The translations under genes were made by a program, and so were the position numbers. The notes beneath the pieces were generated by a model. The model did no database searches. It worked only from the letters and a program-made list of their open reading frames with translations, and had not been told where the DNA came from. A stretch of DNA of 64,000 nucleotides from Candidatus Aminicenans sakinawicola JGI OTU-1 (GTDB lineage Bacteria; Acidobacteriota; Aminicenantia; Aminicenantales; Aminicenantaceae): contig AWNV01000001.1 of assembly GCA_000493965.1 (NCBI GenBank), positions 67,918-131,917 of the forward strand, read 5' to 3'. Position 1 is the stretch's first letter. Each line of letters starts with the position of its first letter. Below, piece after piece: positions 9,776-17,110 of this stretch.

Positions 9776-9836
9776 TATATATAGACAGTGAAGTTACTTA
9801 TTAATTAGCTGAATTTTTTATAAAAGGGAAAGATAA

Positions 9837-10781
9837 ATGAAAATATTTATTGCTGGAGGAGCTGGCTTTATTGGAAATTATACTACAGAATTTCTTTTAA
9901 GTGATAAAGAGAATAAAATCATAATCTTTGATAATTTTTCATCTCCTGGTTCGAGAAAGAACTTAGCCCATTTTAAAAACAATAACTTTTTAAAGATAAT
10001 TGAAGGTGACATACAGAATTTGGAACTATTAGCCAAATCAATGAAAGGATGCGAGAGAGTATATCATTATGCATCAAATCCAGATATAGCAAAAAGCATG
10101 ACTCAGCCAGATTTAGATTTTTATCAAGGTACCCTTTTAACACAAAATATTTTAGAGGCAATGCGAATCAATAATATAAAAATTATTATATATACTTCGG
10201 GAAGTGGAATTTACGGCGATCAGGGAGAGATGCCTATAGGGGAAGATTTTGCCCCTATGCTTCCTGTATCAACTTATGGAGCAAGTAAGCTAGCTTCTGA
10301 ATCTCTAATTTCAGCTTATTGTCATATGTTCAATATGAATGCTTATGTTTTTCGGCCAGCAAACGTTGTCGGGAAGCGTCAAACTCATGGGGTTGCTTAT
10401 GATTTTATAAAAAAGCTTAGAGCAAATCCTCACAAGTTAGAAATATTAGGTGATGGCTCTCAGAGTAAGTCTTATATTTACGTCAAAGATTTAATTGATG
10501 CTATCCATTATGTGATGGAAAATGATCATGATTTATTCAATTATTATAATGTAGCTACTGATGATTATATTGATGTAAAAAGGATAGCTGAGATTGTAAT
10601 TGAAGAGATGGGATTGAAAAATGTTAGTCTTTTATTTGGTCCTGAAAAAAGAGGCTGGAAAGGAGATGTCCCCATAGTCAGATTTAGTCTGGATAAAATT
10701 CATAAATTAGGCTGGTTTGCTAAGATGAGCAGTGAGGAAGCTGTAAGCCGCTCTGTTTCTGAAATGTTAAGCTGTACCTGA
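9837..10781 (+). CDS. NAD-dependent epimerase/dehydratase (UDP-glucose 4-epimerase-like)
   Basis: Extended SDR of 314 residues. IFIAGGAGFIGNYT is the NAD motif, IYTSGSGIYGD the active-site strand, and YGASK the catalytic motif. FRPANVVGKRQTHGVAYDF and LGDGSQSKSYIYVKDLIDA are typical of GalE-like enzymes that act on UDP-hexoses. A nine-base gap leads into the nucleotidyltransferase, so both belong to one operon with the methyltransferase at 6642. The specific sugar cannot be assigned. Given the downstream heptose kinase, an epimerase acting on an activated heptose is one option. Confidence 0.85.
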   Translation: MKIFIAGGAGFIGNYTTEFLLSDKENKIIIFDNFSSPGSRKNLAHFKNNNFLKIIEGDIQNLELLAKSMKGCERVYHYASNPDIAKSMTQPDLDFYQGTLLTQNILEAMRINNIKIIIYTSGSGIYGDQGEMPIGEDFAPMLPVSTYGASKLASESLISAYCHMFNMNAYVFRPANVVGKRQTHGVAYDFIKKLRANPHKLEILGDGSQSKSYIYVKDLIDAIHYVMENDHDLFNYYNVATDDYIDVKRIAEIVIEEMGLKNVSLLFGPEKRGWKGDVPIVRFSLDKIHKLGWFAKMSSEEAVSRSVSEMLSCT

Positions 10782-10789
10782 GAAAATAA

Positions 10790-11491
10790 ATGCAAGCAGT
10801 CATAATGGCAGGAGGATTGGCTACAAGGATTAGACCTCTAACCAATGAGATTCCAAAGTCGTTAGTATCAATCGAAGAAAGACCTTTTTTACAGTATCAA
10901 ATAGAATTACTTACTTGCTATGGCATAAAAGATATTATTCTGTGTGTGAGTTACATGGGTAAAAAAATTGAGAACTGTTTTGGTGATGGGAATAAATATA
11001 ATGCAAGAATAATATATTCATATGAAAAAGAAAAGCTTTTAGGAACTGGGGGAGCTCTTAAATTAGCTGAAAAAAATCTTAAAGAAAATTTTTTTTTAAT
11101 ATGGGGAGATTCCTATGTTAATTTAAATTATAAAGAAATGCATGACTTTCATCTAAAGAATTCTGATAATTTCGATGTCACAATAGCAATTTTTTATAAC
11201 ATAAGAAATTATGATAAAAGTAATATTGTTTATAAGAGTGGAAAAATAAAAAAATATGAAAAAAATTCAACCGATAAAATGAAATATATCGATGCTGGAG
11301 TAATGGTTATAAATAAGAAGTTATTATTAAGAATACCTCCTGGAAAGGTTTTTCAAATAGAAAATTTATTTACTAAACTAGCAAAAGAAGAGAAAATAAA
11401 ACCTTTTTTAATAAAAAAAAGATATTATGAGGTAGGGTCATTAAAAGGATTAAATCAATTCACAAAATTCGTAAAGAGAAATCAAATTTAA
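10790..11491 (+). CDS. Sugar-1-phosphate nucleotidyltransferase, HddC-like
   Basis: Short (233 residue) nucleotidyl transferase with the N-terminal motif MAGGLATRIRPLTNEIPKSL, KLLGTGGALK and the metal-binding WGDSYVN. It forms an NDP-sugar from NTP and sugar-1-phosphate. Its length and the LGTGGA block resemble HddC, the D-glycero-alpha-D-manno-heptose-1-phosphate guanylyltransferase. The heptose-7-phosphate kinase HddA homologue lies only 1.4 kb downstream. The usual GTR in the first loop is ATR here. It could instead be a mannose- or glucose-1-phosphate transferase. It ends just before the duplicated gene border at 11508. Confidence 0.7.
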   Translation: MQAVIMAGGLATRIRPLTNEIPKSLVSIEERPFLQYQIELLTCYGIKDIILCVSYMGKKIENCFGDGNKYNARIIYSYEKEKLLGTGGALKLAEKNLKENFFLIWGDSYVNLNYKEMHDFHLKNSDNFDVTIAIFYNIRNYDKSNIVYKSGKIKKYEKNSTDKMKYIDAGVMVINKKLLLRIPPGKVFQIENLFTKLAKEEKIKPFLIKKRYYEVGSLKGLNQFTKFVKRNQI

Positions 11492-11507
11492 AAATCCGTT
11501 CAGTAAG

Positions 11508-11577
11508 AATAAAGTGCAAAGCTCGTGAAGCAAGATAAAGCTGCTAAGTGCAGTTTTACTTGCAGTAGTGTTATTTA
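11508..11577 (+). repeat. Damaged copy of the 5' end of the UPF0104 gene (direct repeat with 16001-16081)
   Basis: This stretch repeats the upstream border and first codons of the gene at 16018. Bases 11541-11577 match 16045-16081 at 35 of 37 positions. GTGCAAAGC at 11514-11522 matches 16006-16014. The left copy lacks roughly a dozen bases between these blocks, which shifts the frame, and it cannot code. The two copies bracket the cassette of four genes at 11601-15871. This suggests the cassette was placed at the start of a UPF0104 gene, or that a second copy of that gene was lost. Confidence 0.8.
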
Positions 11578-11600
11578 GAGATTTAGATCAGATTTTATAG

Positions 11601-12893
11601 ATGAGAATGAAGAGTAAAAAAGAAACTGCAATCTTAGGTGGGGGGCTGGCAGGTCTTTCAACCGCATATTTCATGAAGGATAACTGCATCGTTCTAGAAG
11701 AAAATAACGAATTAGGAGGGTTATGCAGAAGTTTTAAAAAAGATGGTTTTGTATATGATATAGGAGGACATATTCTTTTTTCTAAGAATAAAAAGATATT
11801 GTCAGAAATAGTAAGCTGGTTGAGAAATAATGTTCGAAGAAAGTACCGAAAGAATCAAGTCTGGTATAAGGATAGATTTGTGAAATATCCGTTTGAAAAT
11901 GGACTTTATTCTTTAGATAAAAAAGAAATATATGATTGTTTAATAGGTTATCTGATAAATGAGAATAAAGAACCTAAGAACTTAGAGGAATGGTGTAAAT
12001 ATACTTTTGGCAATGGAATAGCGGAAAAATACTTGATCCCTTATAACGAAAAGATTTGGAAACATGATTTAGAAGACATGTCAACTCATTGGGTTGAGAG
12101 AATTCCGAAGCCTCCAATGAAAGATATAATAAAATCTGCAATTGGAATAAGGACAGAAGGATACAGACATCAACTTTATTTTTATTACCCAAAAATTGGT
12201 GGAATAAATTCACTTATCAATTTTTTAAAAAATAATGTAAAGAATATAGAAAAAGGATTTAAAGTAACAGGAATAAAAAAGAAGAATAACAAATGGAAAG
12301 TTTCAAACGGTAGTAAAATAAAAGAATTTGATCGCATTATTTCTACAATCCCAGTCTTTGATTTAATCAGTTGTTTAGATGGAGTTCCTGCTGAGGTAAA
12401 AGGAGCTCTCAAGAGACTAAATTATAATTCTTTGATTGTTGTCATGATTGGAATTAAAAATGAAACATTTAATAATAAAACAGCTATCTATATACCTGAC
12501 CGTAATATTTTGCCTCATAGAGTATGCTTTATGAAATATTTCTCTAATAAAAATGCTCCTGAAGGCTGCTCTCATTTAATAGCTGAAATTACAGTTAAAC
12601 CCAATGATGCTTTATTAAAGATAAATGATAGCACTATTGTCGAAAAAGTATCCTGTCAATTGGAAAGAATTTGTGGATTTTCAAAGAATGAAATAATTTC
12701 TACTGATATACAAAGAATAAAATATGCATATGTGATATATGATAAAGATTATTCAAAAAACACAGACATTGTTTTTGGTTATTTAAACGATCTTGGAATA
12801 TATTGCACAGGAAGATTTGGTGCTTTTCAATACATCAACATGGACACTTGCGTAGAAATGTCAAAAAGATTAGTTCGATCTTTGAATAATTAG
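11601..12893 (+). CDS. FAD-dependent UDP-galactopyranose mutase-like protein (eukaryotic-type), copy 1
   Basis: Flavoprotein of 430 residues. AILGGGLAGLSTAYFM is the dinucleotide-binding motif, ELGGLCRSFKKDGF and YDIGGHILFS follow, and then YPFENGLY, GNGIAEKYLIPYNEKIW and the C-terminal CTGRFGAFQYINMD. This order resembles eukaryotic-type UDP-galactopyranose mutases more than bacterial Glf. Such enzymes convert a pyranose nucleotide sugar to the furanose form with reduced FAD. Two related copies lie at 25841 and 27150. Starts at 11601 or 11607 are both possible. It is the first gene of the bracketed cassette. It may act on another sugar or be a different amine-oxidase-superfamily enzyme. Confidence 0.65.
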   Translation: MRMKSKKETAILGGGLAGLSTAYFMKDNCIVLEENNELGGLCRSFKKDGFVYDIGGHILFSKNKKILSEIVSWLRNNVRRKYRKNQVWYKDRFVKYPFENGLYSLDKKEIYDCLIGYLINENKEPKNLEEWCKYTFGNGIAEKYLIPYNEKIWKHDLEDMSTHWVERIPKPPMKDIIKSAIGIRTEGYRHQLYFYYPKIGGINSLINFLKNNVKNIEKGFKVTGIKKKNNKWKVSNGSKIKEFDRIISTIPVFDLISCLDGVPAEVKGALKRLNYNSLIVVMIGIKNETFNNKTAIYIPDRNILPHRVCFMKYFSNKNAPEGCSHLIAEITVKPNDALLKINDSTIVEKVSCQLERICGFSKNEIISTDIQRIKYAYVIYDKDYSKNTDIVFGYLNDLGIYCTGRFGAFQYINMDTCVEMSKRLVRSLNN

Positions 12894-12941
12894 AAATTAA
12901 ATAAAATCCGTGTAAGAAATTTTTCTTAACTGAGGGGTAAT

Positions 12942-13943
12942 ATGATTATAACAAGAACACCTTTTAGATTTACTCTTGGAGGAGGAGGGACTGATCTACC
13001 ATCATATTATTCAAAGTATGGAGGTTTTATTTTTGCAGCTGGAATCAACAAGTATATGTTTATCAACGTTAACCGCACTATTGTGGATAATTTAGTTCGG
13101 GTTAAGTATTCTAAATCAGAGACAGTGACTCATAGAGACGAATTAAAGCACCCCATTGCAAAGGAAGCAATGAGGATGACTGAAATTGAAAATTCTTTGG
13201 AAATTGTTTCGATAGCTGACATACCTGCTGGAACAGGCTTGGGTTCTTCAAGTTGTTATGCCGTAGGACTTCTCAATGCTCTTCACACCATGAAAAGGGA
13301 ATACATTCCACTCCATGAGCTTGCTGAGGAAGCTTGTGACCTTGAGATAAATAGACTTGGGGAACCTATTGGAAAACAGGATCAATACATGGCTGCCTTC
13401 GGGGGGTTGACAGTATTGGACATCAAAAAGGATGGCAATGTGTATGTTAGGTCAGCAAAATTAGAGGATTCATCCATGGATGATTTAAACAGGAATCTCC
13501 TCATGTTTTACACCAACACAACTCGCAGTGCAAATAAGATACTTTCAGAGCAGAGTAAAGGGATAAAAGAAAAAAAGGAGAATGTTGTAAAAAGTATGCA
13601 TTATATAAAAGAGATTGGATATAAGATGCTTGAGGCACTTGAAGGTGGTAATATCACTGATGTAGGACTACTGTTTGATAAACACTGGCAGTATAAGAAG
13701 ATGATGTCTACTAAGATTTCAAATCCCTGGTTCGATGAGATTTATGAGACTGCCAAGCAAAATGGCGCCCTGGGTGGGAAGATTTCTGGGGCTGGCGGGG
13801 GTGGTTTCTTTCTCTTTTATACGGAAGAAAATCATAGTAAATTAAGAGAAGCCATGAGAAAGTTGAATTTAAGAGAGATGCGGTATAGATTTGATTTAGA
13901 AGGAACAAAGGTAATTGTGAATTTTATGGAAGGTGTAAGGTAA
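12942..13943 (+). CDS. hddA: GHMP kinase, D-glycero-D-manno-heptose 7-phosphate kinase-like
   Basis: GHMP-family sugar kinase of 333 residues. It opens with ITRTPFRFTLGGGGTDLP, has the ATP loop IPAGTGLGSSS at about residues 94-104, GKQDQYMAAFGGL, and GALGGKISGAGGGGF near the C-terminus. This set matches HddA, which makes D-glycero-alpha-D-manno-heptose 1,7-bisphosphate. GAGGGG six bases before the ATG gives a strong ribosome site. It is nine bases from the phosphofructokinase gene, so translation is probably linked. The isomerase GmhA and phosphatase GmhB, also needed for an activated heptose, are not in the window. L-fucose kinase-like alternatives are less likely. Confidence 0.8.
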   Translation: MIITRTPFRFTLGGGGTDLPSYYSKYGGFIFAAGINKYMFINVNRTIVDNLVRVKYSKSETVTHRDELKHPIAKEAMRMTEIENSLEIVSIADIPAGTGLGSSSCYAVGLLNALHTMKREYIPLHELAEEACDLEINRLGEPIGKQDQYMAAFGGLTVLDIKKDGNVYVRSAKLEDSSMDDLNRNLLMFYTNTTRSANKILSEQSKGIKEKKENVVKSMHYIKEIGYKMLEALEGGNITDVGLLFDKHWQYKKMMSTKISNPWFDEIYETAKQNGALGGKISGAGGGGFFLFYTEENHSKLREAMRKLNLREMRYRFDLEGTKVIVNFMEGVR

Positions 13944-13951
13944 TTTTTCAA

Positions 13952-15133
13952 ATGAAAAAGCGGATAGGGATTTTAACTGGTGGCGGTGATGTCCAAACTC
14001 TCAATTCTGTTATAGCTTCCGCTTACAATGCTGCTAATACCTTAAACATTGAATTGGTAGGAATTATAAAAGGGTGGAAAGGAGCACTAGAGGCGAATTA
14101 TGTTGATCTATCAAATCTTTCCATTGACCCAAAAATTGGAGGGTCAATCTTAAAGCACTCACGGGTTAACATAAGTAAAGTTGAAAATGGATACGAAAAG
14201 GTTTTGGATAATTTTAAAAGAAACAATATAACAGGTTTAATTGTTATTGGAGGAGAAGACACTCTATCTAATGCGTTTTTGATTAAACTAATTCCCCAAG
14301 TTCTTATTTCAAAGACAATAGATAATGATGTGGGTCAATTTGAATATAATGATAAAGAATTCAGATTAGAGAATATTATTAACTATTTTACTTTAGGCTT
14401 CCCGACTGCGGCTGAAAAGATAACCTCTTTTGTTAGCTTGAAAGAAGGTCTGAGAACTACAGCTTATTCCCATGAAAGAATTATTATACTGGAGGCGATG
14501 GGAATGCATTCAGGTTGGCTTGCTCTTTCTTCGGGAATGGGTTACCCAGATTTTATCATTATCCCTGAATTTCCATTGAAGTATGAATTGTTTCTAGACA
14601 AGGTTATAAAAAAATATGAATATCAAAGACATCTTATCATTGTTGTGGCTGAAGGCGCAAAAAGGCAAAATGGATCATATGTTTGTGCAGAAAAAGATGA
14701 AATTGAAGATTTTGACCATCCTCGTTTTGGTGGGTCGGCATATGCTCTAAGAGATCAATTAAAAAAAGATTTAGTAAAACATTTCAATCTAAGGAATATT
14801 AACGCTGTGAATCCTTCGTACTTATATCGCTCAGGAACCCCAAATGAGCTTGATCAATTTTGGGCAAAAAGGCTGGGAGAAAGAGCAGTCAAATTGTTAG
14901 CTGATGGAATGAATGAGACAAGTTTTCTTGCTATTCAAAAAAATAAATCAGGATTCAGAGTTAAAAATTTCCCTTTATCAAATTTCAACTCTATTGATGA
15001 ATTACATAGGTTTGTTGATAATAGACTTTATGACCCGGAAGAATTTCAAATTACTGAAAATGGTAAGAAGTACTTAAGGGAAATTGTTGAAGAAATTCCG
15101 GTTGAGAAATCATATGGAATAAAAGAGGGATAG
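13952..15133 (+). CDS. Phosphofructokinase-family protein with PPi-type signature residues
   Basis: Phosphofructokinase fold of 393 residues. GILTGGGDVQTLNS replaces the usual GGDAPG loop. GGEDT (residues 100-104) has Asp103 where ATP-dependent enzymes have Gly, and SKTIDND (residues 120-126) has Lys121 where they have Gly. Both are the classical marks of pyrophosphate-dependent phosphofructokinases. EAMGMHSGWLAL and VNPSYLYRSGTPNELDQ are later family blocks. PPi-type enzymes can also phosphorylate sedoheptulose 7-phosphate. Its place between a heptose kinase and a transaldolase suggests sugar-phosphate supply for the glycan rather than plain glycolysis; that role is inference. Confidence 0.75.
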   Translation: MKKRIGILTGGGDVQTLNSVIASAYNAANTLNIELVGIIKGWKGALEANYVDLSNLSIDPKIGGSILKHSRVNISKVENGYEKVLDNFKRNNITGLIVIGGEDTLSNAFLIKLIPQVLISKTIDNDVGQFEYNDKEFRLENIINYFTLGFPTAAEKITSFVSLKEGLRTTAYSHERIIILEAMGMHSGWLALSSGMGYPDFIIIPEFPLKYELFLDKVIKKYEYQRHLIIVVAEGAKRQNGSYVCAEKDEIEDFDHPRFGGSAYALRDQLKKDLVKHFNLRNINAVNPSYLYRSGTPNELDQFWAKRLGERAVKLLADGMNETSFLAIQKNKSGFRVKNFPLSNFNSIDELHRFVDNRLYDPEEFQITENGKKYLREIVEEIPVEKSYGIKEG

Positions 15134-15178
15134 AAATTAAGATGAAATGGAAATCAATATGATAACAAAGGAGGAACA

Positions 15179-15871
15179 ATGGCCATATTTTTAGACACAG
15201 GTAAAATTGAAGAAATCAAAAAGTACATGAATATGGGCGTTCTAAGAGGAGTAACGACCAATCCGACTATTCTTTTAAAATCTGGAGTAAAAGGAGGAAA
15301 AAAGGCTATTAAGAATAGATCAATTGAAATTGCGAATATAATTAAACCCTATCCTCTATCAGTTGAGGTTACGACGAATGAGCCACAAGAAATGATTGAA
15401 CAGGCGAGAGAGTTTTCTGAGTGGGCAGGAAATATTAATGTAAAAATAACAGTCCATGGCCCTAACGGTGAACTTGATAACCTAGAAGTGGCGCACTTAC
15501 TAGAGACCAAATACGATATTCGTGTCAATGTTACAGCCATGATGAGTGCGCAGCAATGCTTTTTAGCTGCTTTAGCTGGGGCCACATATGTCTCTTTATT
15601 CGGGGGAAGGGTGAACAACATGGGTTATAATGTTTGCATGGAAATAAAAAAACTTCGTAAGGTTCTTGACAATTTTGGCCTTAAGGCAAAAATTATTATA
15701 GGCTCAACACGGGAAGTTTTAAACGTTATAGAGTGGCTTGAGGCAGGTGCTCACATTGTTACTGTTATGCCTGAATTTCTTAAAGGAATGATTATTCATC
15801 CTTACAGCAAAGAAACGGTGCAGATGTTTCTTGATGATGCGAAAAAAGCTGAGGAGATGCTTAAGTCCTGA
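15179..15871 (+). CDS. Transaldolase / fructose-6-phosphate aldolase-like (TalC type)
   Basis: Compact TIM-barrel transaldolase of 230 residues, the size of the TalC/FSA subfamily. FLDTGKIEEIK at the N-terminus, GVTTNPTILLKSG, the Schiff-base lysine in NVKITVHGPNG (about Lys89), NVTAMMSAQQ and LFGGRVNNMG are visible. A very strong ribosome site (AAAGGAGG) lies five bases before the ATG. Transaldolase makes or consumes sedoheptulose 7-phosphate, the precursor of heptoses, so pairing with the heptose kinase upstream is sensible. It is the last gene of the bracketed cassette. A small-sugar aldolase building a branched or deoxy sugar is an alternative. Confidence 0.8.
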   Translation: MAIFLDTGKIEEIKKYMNMGVLRGVTTNPTILLKSGVKGGKKAIKNRSIEIANIIKPYPLSVEVTTNEPQEMIEQAREFSEWAGNINVKITVHGPNGELDNLEVAHLLETKYDIRVNVTAMMSAQQCFLAALAGATYVSLFGGRVNNMGYNVCMEIKKLRKVLDNFGLKAKIIIGSTREVLNVIEWLEAGAHIVTVMPEFLKGMIIHPYSKETVQMFLDDAKKAEEMLKS

Positions 15872-16000
15872 GATGTCCTTGATAACAGTCTGTTCCTGAG
15901 TAAAAAATCAAGCGAACTACTTTGATATAGCATGTTAATGAAGATGCAAAAGTACTTAAAAAAAAGATCGTATTTGGCCTTGACAATTAGACTACTTCAA

Positions 16001-16081
16001 AATAATGTGCAAAGCCCTTGAAGCGATATAAAACTATAGGAATCCTGCTGAGTGCAGTTTTACTTGCAGTAGTGCTATTTA
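16001..16081 (+). repeat. Right-hand copy of the cassette border, intact 5' end of the UPF0104 gene
   Basis: Partner of the damaged copy at 11508-11577. It includes about 17 bases upstream of the TTG at 16018 and the first 21 codons of the gene. The match extends into non-coding sequence on the left (AATAATGTGCAAAGC against AATAAAGTGCAAAGC), so the duplication is of DNA and not a protein-level resemblance. The copies start about 4.5 kb apart in the same orientation. Confidence 0.8.
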
Positions 16082-16983
16082 AAGCAGATTTGGGCGAAGT
16101 GGCTGCGGCACTGCGAGGAGCAGATTACCGATATCTGCCATTAGCAGTGACCATTTATCTGACCAGCTTCCTTCTCCGCTCATGGCGGTGGGGGGTCCTT
16201 TTGAGGCCAGTTAAGCCTGGTATAGACTTTGGGTGCATATTCTCCACGATTATGATCGGCTTGACAGCCAACAATCTCTTGCCAGCCAGGATAGGGGAAT
16301 TAGTGCGAGCTTATCTTATCGGTAAAAGGGAATCCATCAGCAAGAGCGCTTCTCTGGCAACTATAGTGGTGGAGCGAATCCTCGATGGTTTCACTTTACT
16401 TGCCTTTCTTTTTGCCGGTATACTGCTTATCGCCAATCCTTTGGTAGCTCTGGATTTTGGACTGTATGTGTTGGCTGCTTTTATAGTGGTTCTGGTCGTG
16501 TTGGTTATTATGACTTTCCGAGGAGCTATGTGCTTGACCTGTATAGAGAAAGCCACAAGGATTTTGCCTGCCAAGTTCTCGGCATTCGTAATAAGATTAT
16601 TCAAATCATTCTTAGAAGGACTGGGATCGCTGCGAGATGCGCGACTGACCTTAAAAGGGCTGGCACTGTCTTTGGGAGTATGGACTATTGAAGGCTTAGT
16701 ATACTATATTATCCTTTGTTCGTTTGGAATTCCCCTTTCTGTCTACGCGACAATGGTATTGCTTGCCGTGGTCAATGTAGGAGCTGTACTGCCATCGGCA
16801 CCGGGCGCACTTGGTACGTTTCAATTCTTCTGTGTCTTAGGGCTTGGCTTTTTTGCTGTGGATAAGAGTACTGCACTGGCCTTATCGGTGGTCTTGCAGA
16901 GTGTTATGTGGCTTCCGGTAACTCTGTTGGGGCTAGGGTTTCTCTGGCGAATCCCGGCTGAACTGCGGTTTCGTATAAAATAG
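16018..16983 (+). CDS. UPF0104 / lysylphosphatidylglycerol synthase-type membrane protein
   Basis: Integral membrane protein of 321 residues with about eight hydrophobic segments, of the LPG_synthase_TM (UPF0104, AglD/MprF-flippase-like) family. Typical blocks are YLTSFLLRSWRWGVLL, ANNLLPARIGELVRAYLIG, ATIVVERILDG and LPSAPGALGTFQ. Members are linked to lipid or polyprenyl-lipid transport and glycan assembly. The start is TTG at 16018, because the first ATG-type methionine is far inside. No clear ribosome site precedes it. The gene is visibly richer in G+C than the flanking glycosyltransferase genes. Part of its 5' end is duplicated 4.5 kb upstream. Confidence 0.75.
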   Translation: MKRYKTIGILLSAVLLAVVLFKADLGEVAAALRGADYRYLPLAVTIYLTSFLLRSWRWGVLLRPVKPGIDFGCIFSTIMIGLTANNLLPARIGELVRAYLIGKRESISKSASLATIVVERILDGFTLLAFLFAGILLIANPLVALDFGLYVLAAFIVVLVVLVIMTFRGAMCLTCIEKATRILPAKFSAFVIRLFKSFLEGLGSLRDARLTLKGLALSLGVWTIEGLVYYIILCSFGIPLSVYATMVLLAVVNVGAVLPSAPGALGTFQFFCVLGLGFFAVDKSTALALSVVLQSVMWLPVTLLGLGFLWRIPAELRFRIK

Positions 16984-17110
16984 TAAGAGAAACACATTCA
17001 TACTTCGAAATGTTTGTGTTTGGTTGTGCACAGTCTGTAACAGTTTTGGTTAAATTTTTTTGTCATAAAAATGTTGACGTGAGCAGACGTTAATTTTACA
17101 GGATTGAAAA

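Noticed and set aside
12913..12928. AT-rich palindrome TAAGAAA/TTTCTTA before the heptose kinase gene
   Set aside because: Such short AT palindromes are common in this composition, and there is no regulator next to it.
13952..15133. Reading the phosphofructokinase as an ordinary ATP-dependent glycolytic enzyme
   Set aside because: Asp103 and Lys121 are the residues of PPi-type enzymes, and the gene sits in a sugar cassette; ATP use still cannot be excluded from sequence.
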